A stretch of DNA of 64,000 nucleotides from positions 124,001-188,000 of the forward strand of contig JAJNNY010000039.1 of NCBI GenBank assembly GCA_022453515.1, given 5' to 3'. The stretch comes from Astrocystis sublimbata. Taxonomy: Eukaryota; Ascomycota; Sordariomycetes; Xylariales; Xylariaceae. Below, one piece after another: positions 14,476 to 27,040 of the stretch. Positions within the stretch are counted from its first letter, which is position 1. Each line of letters opens with the position of its first letter. The notes under the pieces were generated by a model. The model did no database searches and was not told the origin of the DNA. It was given only the letters and a program-made list of their open reading frames with translations. The position numbers were made by a program, and so were the translations under genes.

Positions 14476-16196
14476 ACTAGCGAGCCATCGTGCTTGTGAG
14501 ATTTTGCGTCCATTGGCCATGGTTTTGGCTACCGAATGAGGGTATCTAAAATTTGATCACTAAATCAATCCATCATTGTTTGCATACCCAGGATGCATTT
14601 GGCTTTTGGCAGAAGGTGTAGGTGTTTTCAGACAAAAGGGAATCTTGGCTGTTGCTGCTGCTACTGCTGCTGTTGGAAATATCTTTGCATTTTTTGATAT
14701 ATATATCTACTATTGATCGGTATCTAGTAGTAAGTAGCAAGGGAGAGAGACAGGGAGGGAGAGCACGCGCATATAATAATTTGGGTAAATTTTTGTGTAC
14801 GAAAGTTGGACTGGTTATTGTAGAGATTTGTTATTATTGTTGTTGTTGTGATATTTAGCGATCATAAATAAGTCTATCTGTTCTGCCTGCCTACCTATCT
14901 GCGTGTATTCTGTTGTTGTGCCCATCTATCTATGTTGTGTGTTTTGTTTATTTGTGTTGTGTATGTGTCGTGTCGTTGCGGAATTACGTCAGACGTGGCT
15001 GATTCCCGGGCAGTTGGATGCGATTGGCGTTGGGGTCAAGCTTTTGGGGCCAAGATCTGCGCGTGAGAACTAGCTACGCAAGCGTGTTGTGTGAAGCTTG
15101 TTGTCATTTGCTATCTGTCGCCTTGACCTACTCGACTGAAATAAGATTGTAGGATTGATTCCCCATCGGAGGTCCTTTTCAGTCTTTTACTTTGTCAACC
15201 ACGTTTTGAGAGTCATAGTAAGTGTTGCTTGCCTACATACAAACATTTAGGTAATTTTCTGGGCATCGTTCAGGAGGCAATATACGCCCTGGAAAGTAGG
15301 TACGTACTCTTCCCCCCTGTTTCATCCTGCGAGAGTGATGTGAGAGCCAAGAGTTGCCAAGAGACTGCTAAAACCGGCGCTTGGTTTGCTTGATTTCCCT
15401 TGTCTCTCCTGGGCATCTAGCATCTAGTCTGGTCTGGTCTCTCCAACCAAGCAAGTGCAAACACGCGGCGCTTTCTTTGTACCACCAGCCCGGGGCCAGT
15501 CGAAACAAATCTTGCCGTTGTCTCGTTAGGGAACGAAATCTCACCGGGAGGGAGACCTTGTTTGTTATTATCAATGGAATTGGTGCTTATATACATGTAG
15601 TCATTGGTACCTGACTGATAGTTGCACACAAATCTCGACTAATAATGCCCTTGGGTGTAAGGAAGTAAGCCGGTCCAATGGTCGAACGCTTTCACCGAAT
15701 TGCTTAATCCCAATCCTGCCACCCCCAATAGTCCGGGGTTGGTTCTTGACGCCAGCATAGCGCGATGACATCGTTAGTATACAAACGAACCCTGATCAAT
15801 TGGCTGCCTCTGGTAGATCGCTCTTATAGTCTGTCCCCCTTGTCTCTGTCCCTCGAGTCACATATGCGTACATACTGCCGTCGTCTTGCTGGATCGAGCT
15901 TGCACGTGTGTAGCGTAGCGTAGTGTAACTTTGACTGGCGACAAACAAAAACAACCGCTTCCTTCGTTCATGAGACCGCCTTTTCTTGCGTCATGCCCAT
16001 GCCCGTCTCGTAGTAGGAAGAACTTCACCACCACCTACCTTCGTGATCGTGCCTGCGTTTCTTTCTTTCTTTGTCTTCTGCACCTTTGCCTTTTCTTCTG
16101 CTTCTTCTCTCACCACAACATCCAGGGACAGCCCGGGTACTTACTCACCCACTTCTCAACCCTCACTACCTAAGGTAATCAGTCAAGTCCCCTCGC
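14476..16196. other. Intergenic: csmA 3' region and antiporter promoter
   Basis: Low-complexity GCT- and TGTT-rich stretches (about 14640-14960) follow the csmA stop and probably form its 3' UTR and terminator. The CT-rich, CA-rich segment at about 15900-16190 looks like the 5' leader of the antiporter gene. Short frames present show no recognisable protein. Confidence 0.5.
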
Positions 16197-17908
16197 ATGC
16201 AGCCTTGGAAGAAGATGGGCGCCCCACGCGGCAGCGGCAGCGACGGCTCGCCCGAGAAATACGGCCGCGTATCGCTCCAAGCCTCGCGCGACCCAGGCCT
16301 GCCACAGTCCCGGCACGACGACCTTCTCACGCAAGCCGAGAACGGGACAAGCAACAACAACAACGGTGAAAAAAAGAGACGCCCACCAGGCCCCATCCGC
16401 GTCAAGACCGAAGGCGAGAGCGGGCGTCGCGGGTTCCACCCGCTGCACTTCCTAAAGATCACGTGGAAGTCATCGAGCAGCATCTCGCGCGCCGTGAACA
16501 TCCTATGGCCGTTCGTGCCCGCCGCGCTCGCGGTATACTACACCAACACGGGCCCGGCGACGCTGCGGTTCAGCCTGGCGTATATCGCCATGGTGCCGTG
16601 TGCGAACCTCATTGGATTCGCGGGCTCGGAGCTCGCGGCTAAGATGCCGCATATGTTGGGCGTGTTGACGGAGACGACGTACGTATGAACAAACTCGTTG
16701 GTGTTTGTGTTTGTCTATAAGCAAGGACAGGAAGTGTGTGTGTGCGTTATACTAACAGAAATGCAGCGTCGGTTCTATCGTCGAGATCATCCTCTTCCTC
16801 GTCCTGCTATTTGCGACGGACCTTGAAAACAGGTTCAACATCATCCGTGCTGCGATCCTGGGCTCTATCCTAGCTACTATGCTGCTGTGCCTCGGCCTGT
16901 GCTTCTTTGCCGCTGGTCTTCGGCGCGAGACAGCGGAATTCGATGCTACGATCAGTGAAGTCGGAACAGGTCTTTTGCTTATGACGTGAGACTCTCCCCA
17001 GTCCCTCTCTCTCCCTTTGCACTACCTCACTTCCATCCACAAGTCCCTACATACAAACATATGTACATCATAATACACATAAAGACATCCATACTAACAT
17101 TCACCCCCAAAACAGCGGCTTCGGCCTCGCAATCCCCACCATCTTCTCGCACAGCATCCCGACCTCCTACGGCCTAACGCTCCAAGAAATCGACTCCCGC
17201 ACGACGCAAATCTCGCGCATAATCGCCATCCTGCTGCTGATCTCCTACGTGGTATTCATCTGGTTCCAAATGCGGACACACCACGGGCTCTTCGACGCCA
17301 TCTTCGAGCACGACGAGAAGCGGGACCAAGACGGACACAAAGACGCCGCAAAAGCGAAACTCACTCTAACCGAAGCGATCATCTCGCTAATCGTGGCCGT
17401 CGCTTTGGTCACATTGATTGCTTTGGCCCTAGTGCGCCAGATCGAGCCCGTGGTGGAAGAGACGGGCATTTCGGATCCTTTCATGGGCCTTATTCTAGTC
17501 CCGCTCGTGGAAAAAGCCGCTGAGCATCTTACGGCATTAGACGAGGCCTGGGACAACCAGGTCAACTTCGCGCTGTCGCATTGTATTGGGGCTACGATTC
17601 AAACCGCCATGCTCAATGCGCCGCTTGTCGTTATTGTGGCGTGGGGTCGTGGCTTGCCGCTTGATTTGTCTTTTGAGATTTTCGAGATTTCGATCCTGAT
17701 TCTTGCGATTATCACTGTGGGGAATTATCTCAGGGATCAGAAGAGCGATTACCTCGAGGGTTTCTTGTGTGTTGTTACGTATGTCGCGATTGCGGTTGCG
17801 GCGTTTTATTTTCCGACGCCGCCGCATGGGGAAAGTATGCTGGGCGGTGAGGGCGGGGAGATGTCGGGGGGGTCGGGGGTTGTTGAGAGGGCGCTTAGGG
17901 GGATGTGA
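16197..17908 (+). CDS. CAX-family cation/proton antiporter (divergent fungal subgroup)
   Basis: Membrane antiporter of the Ca2+/cation exchanger superfamily, probably vacuolar, exchanging a cation for protons. Exons 16197-16678, 16767-16985 and 17116-17908 give 497 residues. A basic, Gly/Ser-rich cytosolic N-terminus (1-90) precedes about eleven hydrophobic segments in two halves separated by an acidic/basic loop (HDEKRDQDGHKD). The two signature repeats are visible but altered. The first, normally GNAVE, is GSIVE (163-167); the second, normally GNAAEH, is EKAAEH (366-371). The conserved Asn of each repeat is thus replaced by Ser or Lys, so the transported ion may differ from that of Vcx1. 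Introns 16679-16766 and 16986-17115 keep the frame. The start is the first ATG in this frame. Confidence 0.88.
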
Positions 17909-19079
17909 GGGGGATGTGAGGGGGTTTGGGTTGGTTTGATGGGGGTGTTTGGTGATGTAGGAAAGGGAGGGAGGGGAGGGAAGGGAAGGGAAAGGAAAAG
18001 GGAGCACAATCACAATGACGGTCGTCCAGGTTGTGGTCGTGTGTGGTATGGAAACCTATGTCTATCAACTGGAAGTTTGGTGTGCGAATTTTAAGGGAAG
18101 GGAAGGGCCATAAGGGTATAACGATTGAAACGAACGTCACGGAAAAAATTTGTCTTATGAGCTGGCTGGAAGGCTCCCATTCTTTCCTATCCAGCTTACC
18201 ATGTATAGCAAGCAGCAAAGCAACAACATTTGCATAGCGTTTATGCCGAATTTACCTTTTTGCTTTTTAATTCAAATTCAGGAGAATCAAGGCATGTTTC
18301 TTTAGAAAACTTTTGATGTGGTATTTAAGTTTTGTCTGAGATTTCATCTTAGAATACTTAGGTAACTAAGTGAGATCTCGGTCCTCCAGGAGCCTTTCTT
18401 AAGGACGGGTACGACGACTACTACCTAATGTCCTTCTTATGCAAATATAAAGAGATATGTCTCGGTCAGGGGCATGTAAGTAGACATTGATAAGTACACC
18501 TCTCACTAGAGTGTTGATAACAGGTCAAGTTATCATTTCATATCCTACTTACTGCCTACTTACTTATAGGCAGGTTCCTATGCTGATGCTGATGCTAATG
18601 TTAATATCGCTCGACTTTCTCGTAAACATCGCCTCCCGAGGTCGGTACCTGCCAGGTACATATCCTGATCCATCTTCGTCACCTCGTTAGGAGGACAGCA
18701 TCTGCTTTACATACAGCAAGGTAGGAAGGTATCTCCATCGTAACATATCCTGATAATTCCCAACAAAATGCTACTGACTGGCTGACTGACTCCTTCTCTC
18801 GACCGACATCGATCGGCCTGTCTTTCGTCTGTCTGCCTGTCTCTCTTTGTCCCTGTCCATAGATATCTCATGAGTAGATATCTCACGACGCGCCCCCTTT
18901 ACACATCAACACCTAATCCTTAGGTCAAGTCCCTATGCAAATAGAGCACATAACGAAGCATAGAACAGGCCTCTCCCCCTCCCTCCATCCCTTTTCAATG
19001 GCCAACCCCCCCTCAAACCCCCAAAACCACCTAACCCCCAATCCCCTAAAACAACACACACAACCCCCAACCAACCCCC
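17909..19079. other. Intergenic between two convergent genes
   Basis: Lies between the 3' ends of the antiporter gene (+) and the kinase gene (-). It holds a purine-only tract just after the antiporter gene, several short AGGTA/TACCT-type motifs, and C-rich DNA before the kinase stop codon. No gene was recognised. Confidence 0.5.
17959..18004 (+). repeat. 46-bp polypurine tract
   Basis: Every base from 17959 to 18004 is A or G, mostly GGGA and GGAA units, starting about 50 bp after the antiporter stop codon. Such a tract could form unusual DNA structure or lie in the 3' UTR; nothing more can be said from sequence. Confidence 0.8.
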
Positions 19080-20540
19080 CTAATGAATCTTCCCCACGCC
19101 CTTAAGCCTCAAATAAACATCCGTGCCCCAGCCAAACAAGCTCTGCACGGAAATCCCACCACCAAAATACTCAGCATACGACCTACTCAGCGGCAGCCCA
19201 TAGCCCAGTCCCGCAATCGGATTATTATGTCCCATTCCATTCGCCGAAAGCACACCCAAGCCCCCGTTCGCGCCATACGGCCCGCTATCACTGGCACCAT
19301 CATCACCAAACTGGTTATACGTCGTAAAGCTATAGCTCCAGATCTTCGGCACGACATCAGGAGCGATACCGCCGCCGCGATCGCGGATGCGGATCGTCAC
19401 GCCCGGCGCATTGTCGTCGAGGGGGCGGATAGCGTCGACGCGGAAGGCGCCCTTCTCCGCCGCCGGCGGGTCAAGAGTCAGACTAGGCGGCCCCGTATCC
19501 GACGGTTCCGGCGCAATAGTAATAACCACGGGCTCGCGGTTCTTGGTAGATTTATTCTCCACGGTGGCGCGGAAGGCGTTCTTCAGCAGCTCCGTGACGA
19601 TATAGGACAGATGGCTCGGCACAAAAGTAAACACAGTCTCAGGCTCGCCGTCAATGACCCACTCGGGCCGCTTGCCGTACTGCAGCTCGCACTGCTCGGC
19701 GACGTCGGCGGCGCAGTCGTCGACGGTGCGCGCGGGAGATAATGCCGTGTCGATGACGCCGATGTAGTCTGGATTTTCGGGGCACGGCGTGGGCGAGGCG
19801 CGCGGGTCGAAGTGCGCGTCGGAGCTGTAGTGCAGCGCGATGTGCTGCTCGGCGATGAGGCGCGTGCCGATGCGGGTGCGCAGGTGCGTGTCGAGGAAGC
19901 GGTTCGCGTCTTGCGGCGAGATGTACTTCTGGCAGCGCCGGAAGCCGTTGGCCAGCGTCTCGATGGTGTTCTGGTGCGTCGCCACTAGCTCCGCCAGCAC
20001 GCTCGTGAAGCGGATCTCGTCGTCCAGGTTGCTGATGGTGCGGTGCTGCCATGGCAGAAGTGTCGATAAAGAGTGCAGGTAGTTTCCGTAGATGGCCGAT
20101 ACGTCGACGTCGGCCACTACGATGTACGGCAGGTTGCGCATCGCCTGGATGCGGTGCGCCAGCCGGATCGGCAGCAGCTCCAGCGTGAAGTTGGCCGAGG
20201 CGAAGAGCGCGGCTGAGGACAGAGGGGGGCGCCCGTGCTTGACTAGGTCGGCGAGGCTCACTGAGTGCTGGCGCTTGCTGGCGAGCTCGGTGATGGCGCG
20301 GTCGAGGGAGAAGTCGGAGGCGTGGGGCTGCGCCTGGGTCGTGGTCGTGCGCGGAGTGGTTTTTGCTTTGTTGATGCCATTGTGTCGAGACGGCGACGAC
20401 GACAGAGAGCGGACTGAGGCGATCGAGTACGCGGAAGAGAGGTGGTGTTGTTGTTGTTGTCGGCGGGTTGCGATGGTGGGAGAGAAGAATAAGACATTGA
20501 GAGTGCCTCGGCACCTCAATGGCCTAGTTGTGCAACTCAT
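19080..20540 (-). CDS. Mitochondrial pyruvate/branched-chain 2-oxoacid dehydrogenase kinase
   Basis: Protein kinase of the PDK/BCKDK family (GHKL ATPase fold) that phosphorylates and switches off a mitochondrial 2-oxoacid dehydrogenase E1 subunit. A single exon gives 486 residues. The first 55 or so are rich in Arg, Ser and Gln without acidic residues, as in a mitochondrial presequence. The all-helical regulatory domain follows. ATP-binding boxes: N-box ELLKNAFRAT (317-326), G1 box DRGGGIAP (387-394), the WSYSFTT lid region, and G2 box GLGYGLPLSR (444-453). Family members are usually 400-490 residues. Whether the substrate is pyruvate or branched-chain oxoacid dehydrogenase cannot be decided here. 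The start is the first ATG of the open frame and gives a sensible presequence. Confidence 0.92.
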   Translation of the reverse strand: MSCTTRPLRCRGTLNVLFFSPTIATRRQQQQHHLSSAYSIASVRSLSSSPSRHNGINKAKTTPRTTTTQAQPHASDFSLDRAITELASKRQHSVSLADLVKHGRPPLSSAALFASANFTLELLPIRLAHRIQAMRNLPYIVVADVDVSAIYGNYLHSLSTLLPWQHRTISNLDDEIRFTSVLAELVATHQNTIETLANGFRRCQKYISPQDANRFLDTHLRTRIGTRLIAEQHIALHYSSDAHFDPRASPTPCPENPDYIGVIDTALSPARTVDDCAADVAEQCELQYGKRPEWVIDGEPETVFTFVPSHLSYIVTELLKNAFRATVENKSTKNREPVVITIAPEPSDTGPPSLTLDPPAAEKGAFRVDAIRPLDDNAPGVTIRIRDRGGGIAPDVVPKIWSYSFTTYNQFGDDGASDSGPYGANGGLGVLSANGMGHNNPIAGLGYGLPLSRSYAEYFGGGISVQSLFGWGTDVYLRLKGVGKIH

Positions 20541-21324
20541 GGCGGCATGGTGTGGCGGCGGCGTGTTCTATGCGCTGGAGGAGATAGCTTGCCGTCTTTA
20601 GTAAAGAGGGTGTCAGCAAGGCAGCAAATTCAGGGGAATCATTGAAGGCGCGGCCAGAACAGAATGCTCGTATGACAGTCACGAGAGCATCATTAGGTAT
20701 TTGTTTCGGCGGCGACTGGATGTCGCTTGGCCTCGCTTGCCTTACCACGTAGGTGCGTCATAGCCGAGTTCTGGCCGAATCGGCGGAGAGCGCTTATCGT
20801 GTGCTTATCGCTGGGGCATATCCCGCTTACAGGCATATGACTGTGAGCAGGTAGGTACAAGGTACCTACATGGACCCGCATCCCGCTGCATCGACCTCGG
20901 CCTCTAAGCTCGCGGCGGAGGGGCAGTCTGCTTCTAGATGCCCACATGTAAGACTCGTTGATGTCAGTATCGACAAGAACAGACCATTTGCTAGTCACGT
21001 TGTGGGCATTAGAGAGACGCAACACAATAATCAAACCAATCTAACGCAAAGTTAAGCGCAGCAGCATGAACGGCATTAGATTTGCATCATTATTGTGCTA
21101 CCTGGAGAAATTACGTAGCATGGTTCCACGCACAGAGAGAGACATGGCTCGTCAGGCTAGACCTTGTCAACGCCAAAACACCCCGCCAACTGTCTGCCCC
21201 TCACGGTGGTTACTAGTCGCCCCCTCTACATGATGTAGGTAGATAGGTAGCTCGGAAGCCCCGACATGACACGACACACTACCTTGATGGCTGGCTGGCT
21301 GCATGTTCCACACAAAGCTACCGC
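20541..21324. other. Intergenic: kinase promoter and PBI2-like 3' region
   Basis: Upstream DNA of the mitochondrial kinase gene (-) and the 3' flank of the small inhibitor gene (-). It contains GGTACCT-like repeats around 20850-20875. No gene was recognised. Confidence 0.5.
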
Positions 21325-21704
21325 TTATTGGGTCCTGACCTCTTGGTCCGCCTCAACGGCCTTGACGTGCTCGTGCGTCTCCATGGTGCTTATCTTGTCC
21401 TCGGGGAACTCGACGCTGTTGTTGGGAGCGGTCCGTGTTAGTGCGTGTTGACAGAATACCTAGGTAGGTATGTAATGATTGTGAAGGATGGAACAGTCGC
21501 TTACGCAAAGCCCTTGATGAGGTTGTATTCGTGGGTGATCTTGCCGCCCTGGTCCTTTGCGTGCTGCTTCGCGGCGGCGACGTTCTCGGGGGAGGCACCG
21601 TCCTTGCAGGTTACCTGGTCCATCACATGTAAGCAAAGAACTGTCCTCCTTATACAAGAGAATGGCCAAAGGTAGGATAGCAAACATACAATGTAGGTAG
21701 GCAT
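21325..21704 (-). CDS. PBI2: Small I9-type proteinase inhibitor, Pbi2-like
   Basis: Cytosolic inhibitor of vacuolar subtilisin-like proteinase B, related to subtilisin propeptides (inhibitor family I9). Three exons, 21704-21690, 21614-21505 and 21415-21325, give 71 residues, the usual size for Pbi2. Exon 1 encodes only MPTYI and joins VTCKDGASPEN. The middle reads GGKITHEYNLIKGFA, matching the GGxIxHEFxIIKGY core of the family, and the end reads EADQEVRTQ, the inhibitory tail form. Introns are 75 and 89 bp; both have GTA-type donors, and the phase is kept. In yeast, Pbi2 also takes part in vacuole fusion. Easily missed because no exon exceeds 110 bp. Confidence 0.9.
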
Positions 21705-22902
21705 CTTGGTGATGGAAGTCGTGTATAGACGGCGTAGAGGTAGAATGGTGGGAGTTTGTGGTAGAGTTGGGTATCTGGACGTGAAGTGTAGTAGACTTGA
21801 AGTTGGTATGGTGGGATGAAGTAGAGGATCAGGAAAGGGGGCTCTACGTCAAGCAGGCAGGGGACGCGGGGTCTTTATCAACCGCGTTGAGTGGCAGCTT
21901 CGACAACAATCATTAATGTTCGGTTGATCAATCAGTTCCCGGGAATCTACGGACTACGTCATGGCCAGCCAGCCACACGGTACGCAAGGCCTACGCATCC
22001 ATCTCACTTACACACTTACAACATCCAAGACATCCAATAGTCAGGTAGATCGAGGTAGATGTCGCATCATCATAGGACAGCGGGAGCACAGGTAGTGCAC
22101 ACTAAGTAGGCGATCAACGGCATGCTGCATACATGATACTAACTGACATCGATACTAGTAGCACACTGACGAAGCGCAAAGCCTCCGAGGTCGTACTATC
22201 CCGCAAATCACTCAGGTCTACTACCCAAGCATGTGCCACCTCTAATATCTAGCTGCATCGTAGGGTAGGGAAAGAGGGCGCTGTCTGGAAGAGATGCGAT
22301 TGACTCGCCTACCAACGGAGTCTGCGTGGGGTTGATGGTTGATTTACAAGTATAAGTGTAAATCATGTCTTTCCAGCTTTGCCGCCATCAGCGCCGAGCC
22401 TTGCATCGGAGCCCTCACATTTGGCCATGTTGATGCAAGAGCGTGGTAGTCGTCACCAGACAGGATCTAGGCTCGCTAGGCAACCACCAAAGGCATGTAA
22501 GTCGTCCGTTAGATCGGGTGTACAACATAGGTACAGCCTGTCGTGATAGGTCGGCTACCACGAGTAAAGCCGCTGTTACCCCTTCCAACTCTGACGAGCG
22601 AGTTACGATTAGTTGGATGTGGTCACGGTCTCGAGTTCGAGCGAGCCTACCCGTGCGTCCCTCTATTTATTTGCTTGTCTTACCGGAGTAAGTTAGTGAT
22701 ATCTTGATCCGTGACAAGGATGTGTCGGCTGCCCCACGTCGCTGGCCCAAGACTTTTGAGCCTATCGCTATCGATAAGCAACGTCGCGGCGAGGGCCCAT
22801 TGTAATTTTTGCTGGGTCGCGTGCATCGCATCGTGAGAATACTCCTACCACGATCCTGTCGCAGACTGCGCAAGCCGAATTGATATAGGAGTCTCGCCCA
22901 TA
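21705..22902. promoter_or_regulatory. Divergent upstream region of PBI2-like and BMS1 genes
   Basis: About 1.2 kb between two divergent starts. It probably carries both promoters. Short frames here lack family features. No specific regulatory site was recognised. Confidence 0.5.
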
Positions 22903-25900
22903 ATGGACGACGCTGCGCACAAGCCTCACCGGAAGGCTAAGGAGAAGAAGAAGCCCCAGGGTGGTATGTCATCTTTCTTCCTCGCGATCAACATCTTTCC
23001 CCAGATGTGCTAACTCGCACCACTGCAGACCACAACCCCAAGGCCTTCGCCTTTGCAAGACCTGGCAAGCTCGCCAGGGCCGCGGCGAGGTCGCATGATA
23101 TACGGTATGCTAGTCTCCCACCCTGCGATCAATATCATCCAACTCACGTGTTTGGAACCCAGAGAGAAGCGGCTCCATGTCCCCCAAGCCGATCGCACTC
23201 CCGACACCGAACCACCCCCTCGTCTGGTCACCATCGTCGGTCCGCCCGGTGTCGGCAAAACCACGCTGCTGAAGTCTCTCGTCAAGCGATACACCAAGGA
23301 AACCATCACCGACCCTACCGGGCCTATAACCGTCGTCACTTCTCGAAAGCAGAGGCTTACCTTTGTAGAATGTCCGGCCGAGCTGACCGCCATGGTCGAC
23401 ATGGCCAAGATCGCCGATGTTGTCATTCTTCTGATCGACGGGAACTTCGGTTTCGAGATGGAGACCATGGAGTTCTTGAACATCTTGTCCGCCACCGGTA
23501 TGCCCGGAAACGTCTTCTCGGTCCTCACCCATCTCGATCTCTTCCGGAAACCCCAGCATCTGAAAGACGCCAAGAAGACGCTGAAGCACCGATTGTGGAG
23601 TGAACTCTACCAGGGCGCCCACCTCTTCTACCTTTCTGGTGTCATCAACGGCAGATACCCCGACCGAGAGATTCACAACTTGTCCCGCTTTCTCTCTGTC
23701 ATGAAGAATCCCCGTCCTCTCATCTGGAAGAACGCCCACAGCTACATCCTGGGAGACAGCCTTCGCGACCTTACACATCCTAGTCAAATCGAGGAGGATG
23801 CAAAGTGTGATCGGTCAGTCGCCATCTACGGATACCTTCGAGGAGGTGTGAACTTCTCTCTAGACAACCAAAAAGTGCATATACCAGGAGTGGGCGACTT
23901 TTCCGTGAAAAGGTGTGAGGCGCTACCGGATCCATGTCCCTCGCCTGCCCAGCAGGCTGCTGTCGCCAAGGCTACCGGGCAAACCGGACGCAAACGACTA
24001 GACGAAAAGGACAAGAAACTGCACGCGCCCTTCTCCGACCGCCAGGGGCTCAAGATCGAGGGCTCTGCTGTCTGGATCAATCGAGAGAAGGGTTTCAACT
24101 TCGACAAAGACGCTGCCGACGATGGCGAGCGCGGTCTAGGTGAGGAGATGATCATCGGACTACAAAGCGGTGGTCGTATTCTTGGCCAGACCGAGGATGG
24201 ACTACAGCTGTTTTCAACAGGCGATCATATCGTCAAAGCCTCCGAGGAGGAGGCGGGGGACACGGGACGAAAGAGTCAGAGAACAGCTCGAGTCATCGAC
24301 CGGCAAAACGGTCATGACGAGGGTGACGATGGCGACTTTGACGACGATCTGTCTGGGGACGAGGAGTTTGCCAGTGGAGATGAAATCGACGAACCTGACC
24401 TAAGCGAGCGGAAACTCGGAAGGTTATACAAGGAGCAGGACGAAGAAAAGCAAGGCGATGACCTCGAATTCGCAGACAGTGACTCCGACATGGGCTCCGA
24501 TTTTGGTAGCGGAGCCGAAGATCAAGACGAAGATGAAGACGACGACGACGAGCTTGCTGCGAAATGGCAAGCCGACCTCGCTGATAAGGCGAAGGGACTC
24601 CAACGCCAGACACCGTCCTATCGTACCGCAGATCTTGCACGACTGATGTACGACGAGCAATTGAGTGCGACTGAAGTCCTCCAGAGATGGAAGGCTGAAA
24701 TCGATGAGGATGAGGAAGACATTGAAGCAGATTCCGATGACGAGTTCTTCAACTCGAAGAAGGATGACGACAACTACCTGGAAAACACCCCTCTCCCCCG
24801 ACTCACGTCCGACGATTACGATCAGTTGGCCGCGAAGTGGTCACTAGATGACAACGTCGAGCTCCTTCGTGAAAAATTTACCTCAACAAAAGACAAAGGC
24901 AACAAAGATGAAGACGGCTTCGAGGGTTTCGGGGACGAAGACGGGAATGGAGACGATGGTGACGAGGATGAGAAGGAGCTCGAGGGCTGGGGCGATTTCG
25001 AAGACTTGGAGGCCGACGAAAGCCCAGAAAAGGAGCCGGAGCAAGCCGATGACTTGGAGGCTGAGAGAGCCAAGAACGCCGCTAGGAAAGAGGAGCTCAA
25101 ACAACGCTTCGAAGAAGAAGACCGTGAAGGTTTCGGAAAGGAGCAGCCCCTGAAGGAAGAGTTTGGAGAAGATGAGTGGTACGTTTTGAAACCCCTTCTG
25201 GTACTCTGACAACTGTTAACAAGATATCCCGCACAGGTACGAGTCGCAAAAGGCAAACCTGCAGAAGCAGATCGATATCAACAAGGCCGAATTCGAGACA
25301 CTGGATGAGCGGCAAAGACTAGCAGTCGAGGGTTTCTCAGCTGGCAAATACGTCTCTGTCATTCTAGAACGGGTTCCGGCAGAGTTCATCCTCAACTTCA
25401 ACGCCAAGCAGCCCCTTATCGTTGGCAGCTTGAGTCCTCTCGAGGAACGATTCGGCTTCTCACAAGTGCGAATGCGGAAACACAGGTGGCACAAGAAGAT
25501 TCTGAAGAACAACGATCCTCTCATTTTCTCCGCCGGCTGGAGGCGGTAAGTCTTCACTGATGTACATACCTACTTGATATGAGAAGCCGTTACTGACCCC
25601 GATCTACAGCTTCCAAGCCATGCCCATGCTCCACTCATGGGAAGAGCGTGTCCGCCACCGCATGCTCAAGTACTCGCCCGAGCACTCGTTCTGCTACGCG
25701 ACCTTCTGGGGGCCCTTCGTGGCGCCCAACACGAGCTTCACATGCTTCCAGTCCTTCTCCGCCGACAGCCCCGGGTTCCGCATCGCGGCGACGGGCACGG
25801 TGCTCAGCGTGGACCAGAGCTACGAGATCGTCAAGAAGCTCAAGCTCACGGGGGCGCCGGCTAAGGTATACAAGAACACGGCCTTCATCAAGGACATGTT

Positions 25901-26591
25901 CACCACGAGCCTCGAGATCGCCAAGTTCGAAGGCGCCTCCATCAAGACCGTCTCCGGCATCCGCGGGCAGATCAAGCGGGCTCTTTCGAAGCCCGAAGGC
26001 CACTTCCGCGCCACCTTCGAAGACAAGATCCTCATGAGCGACCTGGTGTTTCTGAGAGCGTGGTACCCGATCAAGCCGCATCGTTTTTATAATCCGACCA
26101 CGGAGCGTCTAGGCGAGTGGCAGCCCATGCGTCTGACAGGCCAGGTGCGCCGCGACCAGAATCTGCCCACGCCCCAGAACGCAGACAGCAAATACCGCCC
26201 CGTCGAGCGCGCGGCGCGGCACTTCAATCCGCTGCGCGTGCCGCGCGCGCTTGCGGCGGACCTGCCGTATAAATCGCAGATCGTGCGCATGAAGCCGCAG
26301 AAGCAAGACACGTATATGCAGAAACGCGCCGTGGTGCTTGGGGGTGAAGAGAAAAAGGCTAGGGACCTAATGCAGAAACTTACGACGCTGCGGAAGGATA
26401 CGTTGGCGAAAAGGAAAGCGAAGAAAGAGGAGAAGCGGGTTGTGTTTAGGAAGAAGATGGCTGATCAGGAGGAGAGGAAGGGGGAGAGGGAACGCAGGGA
26501 GAAGAGTGAGTTTTGGAAAAGGGAGGGGAGGAAGAGGAAGGGTGGTGGGGAGGATGGTGGTGAGGGGGGAGGGGGGAAGAGGAGGCGGTAG
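22903..26591 (+). CDS. BMS1: Ribosome biogenesis GTPase Bms1
   Basis: Nucleolar GTPase needed for 40S ribosome assembly, acting with Rcl1 in the SSU processome. Exons 22903-22963, 23029-23104, 23163-25178, 25237-25545 and 25610-26591 give 1147 residues (yeast Bms1 is about 1180). The P-loop GPPGVGKTT lies near residue 72. A GTPase domain follows (LTHLDLF, a TKxD-like motif), then a C-terminal half with several long acidic Asp/Glu runs (about genomic 24300-25100) and the conserved C-terminal region (GWRRFQAMPMLHSWEERVRH, FWGPFVAPNTSF). The extreme C-terminus is very Lys/Arg/Gly-rich, fitting nucleolar targeting. Exon 2 splices out of its frame into REKRLHVP of exon 3, which removes an apparent alternative N-terminus. 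Intron 3 begins inside the codon for the Trp of EDEWYESQ. Confidence 0.95.
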
Positions 26592-27040
26592 GTGGGAGGT
26601 GTTTTGGGTAAGGGGGAGAGGTAGGGGGGAGAGAGGGATTTGTGAGAAAGGGAGGGGACGGGAGAGTTGTAGATGGAATAAGGTGTTAATATAGGTCCAA
26701 GAGAAAATGGTATTTGTTTTGAATTCGCGTTGCGTCATGTGTGCTTTATGTCACTCATAGCATAATTATCGAGATATAGTCAGACAGACTCAAGTGACAT
26801 GTGTGATCTAAAAATACAATCACAATCACACAATCACCATATAGTATGCCCAAGCTCGAGCCTCAGGCGTTCTTTGAAAGGGGTAACGTAGATGTTGTGT
26901 GAAACGAGTATAACATTTCAAGACTACCTACCTAGGCTCGACTTGACTCGACGCACTGATATCCATATAGACATGCTTATTTTCCCTCCATAGCCATAAA
27001 CCTCGCATCCCATCCCAACCTAAACATCTCTCCTAATCTC
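26592..27040. other. Intergenic between convergent BMS1 and ECM4-like genes
   Basis: Two 3' flanks. It begins with a G-rich continuation of the BMS1 end and contains an ACCTACCTAGG motif near 26926. No gene was recognised. Confidence 0.5.

Noticed and set aside
19083..20514. Long frames on both strands overlapping the mitochondrial kinase gene
   Set aside because: GC-rich shadow frames; only the 486-residue frame carries the N, G1 and G2 boxes.
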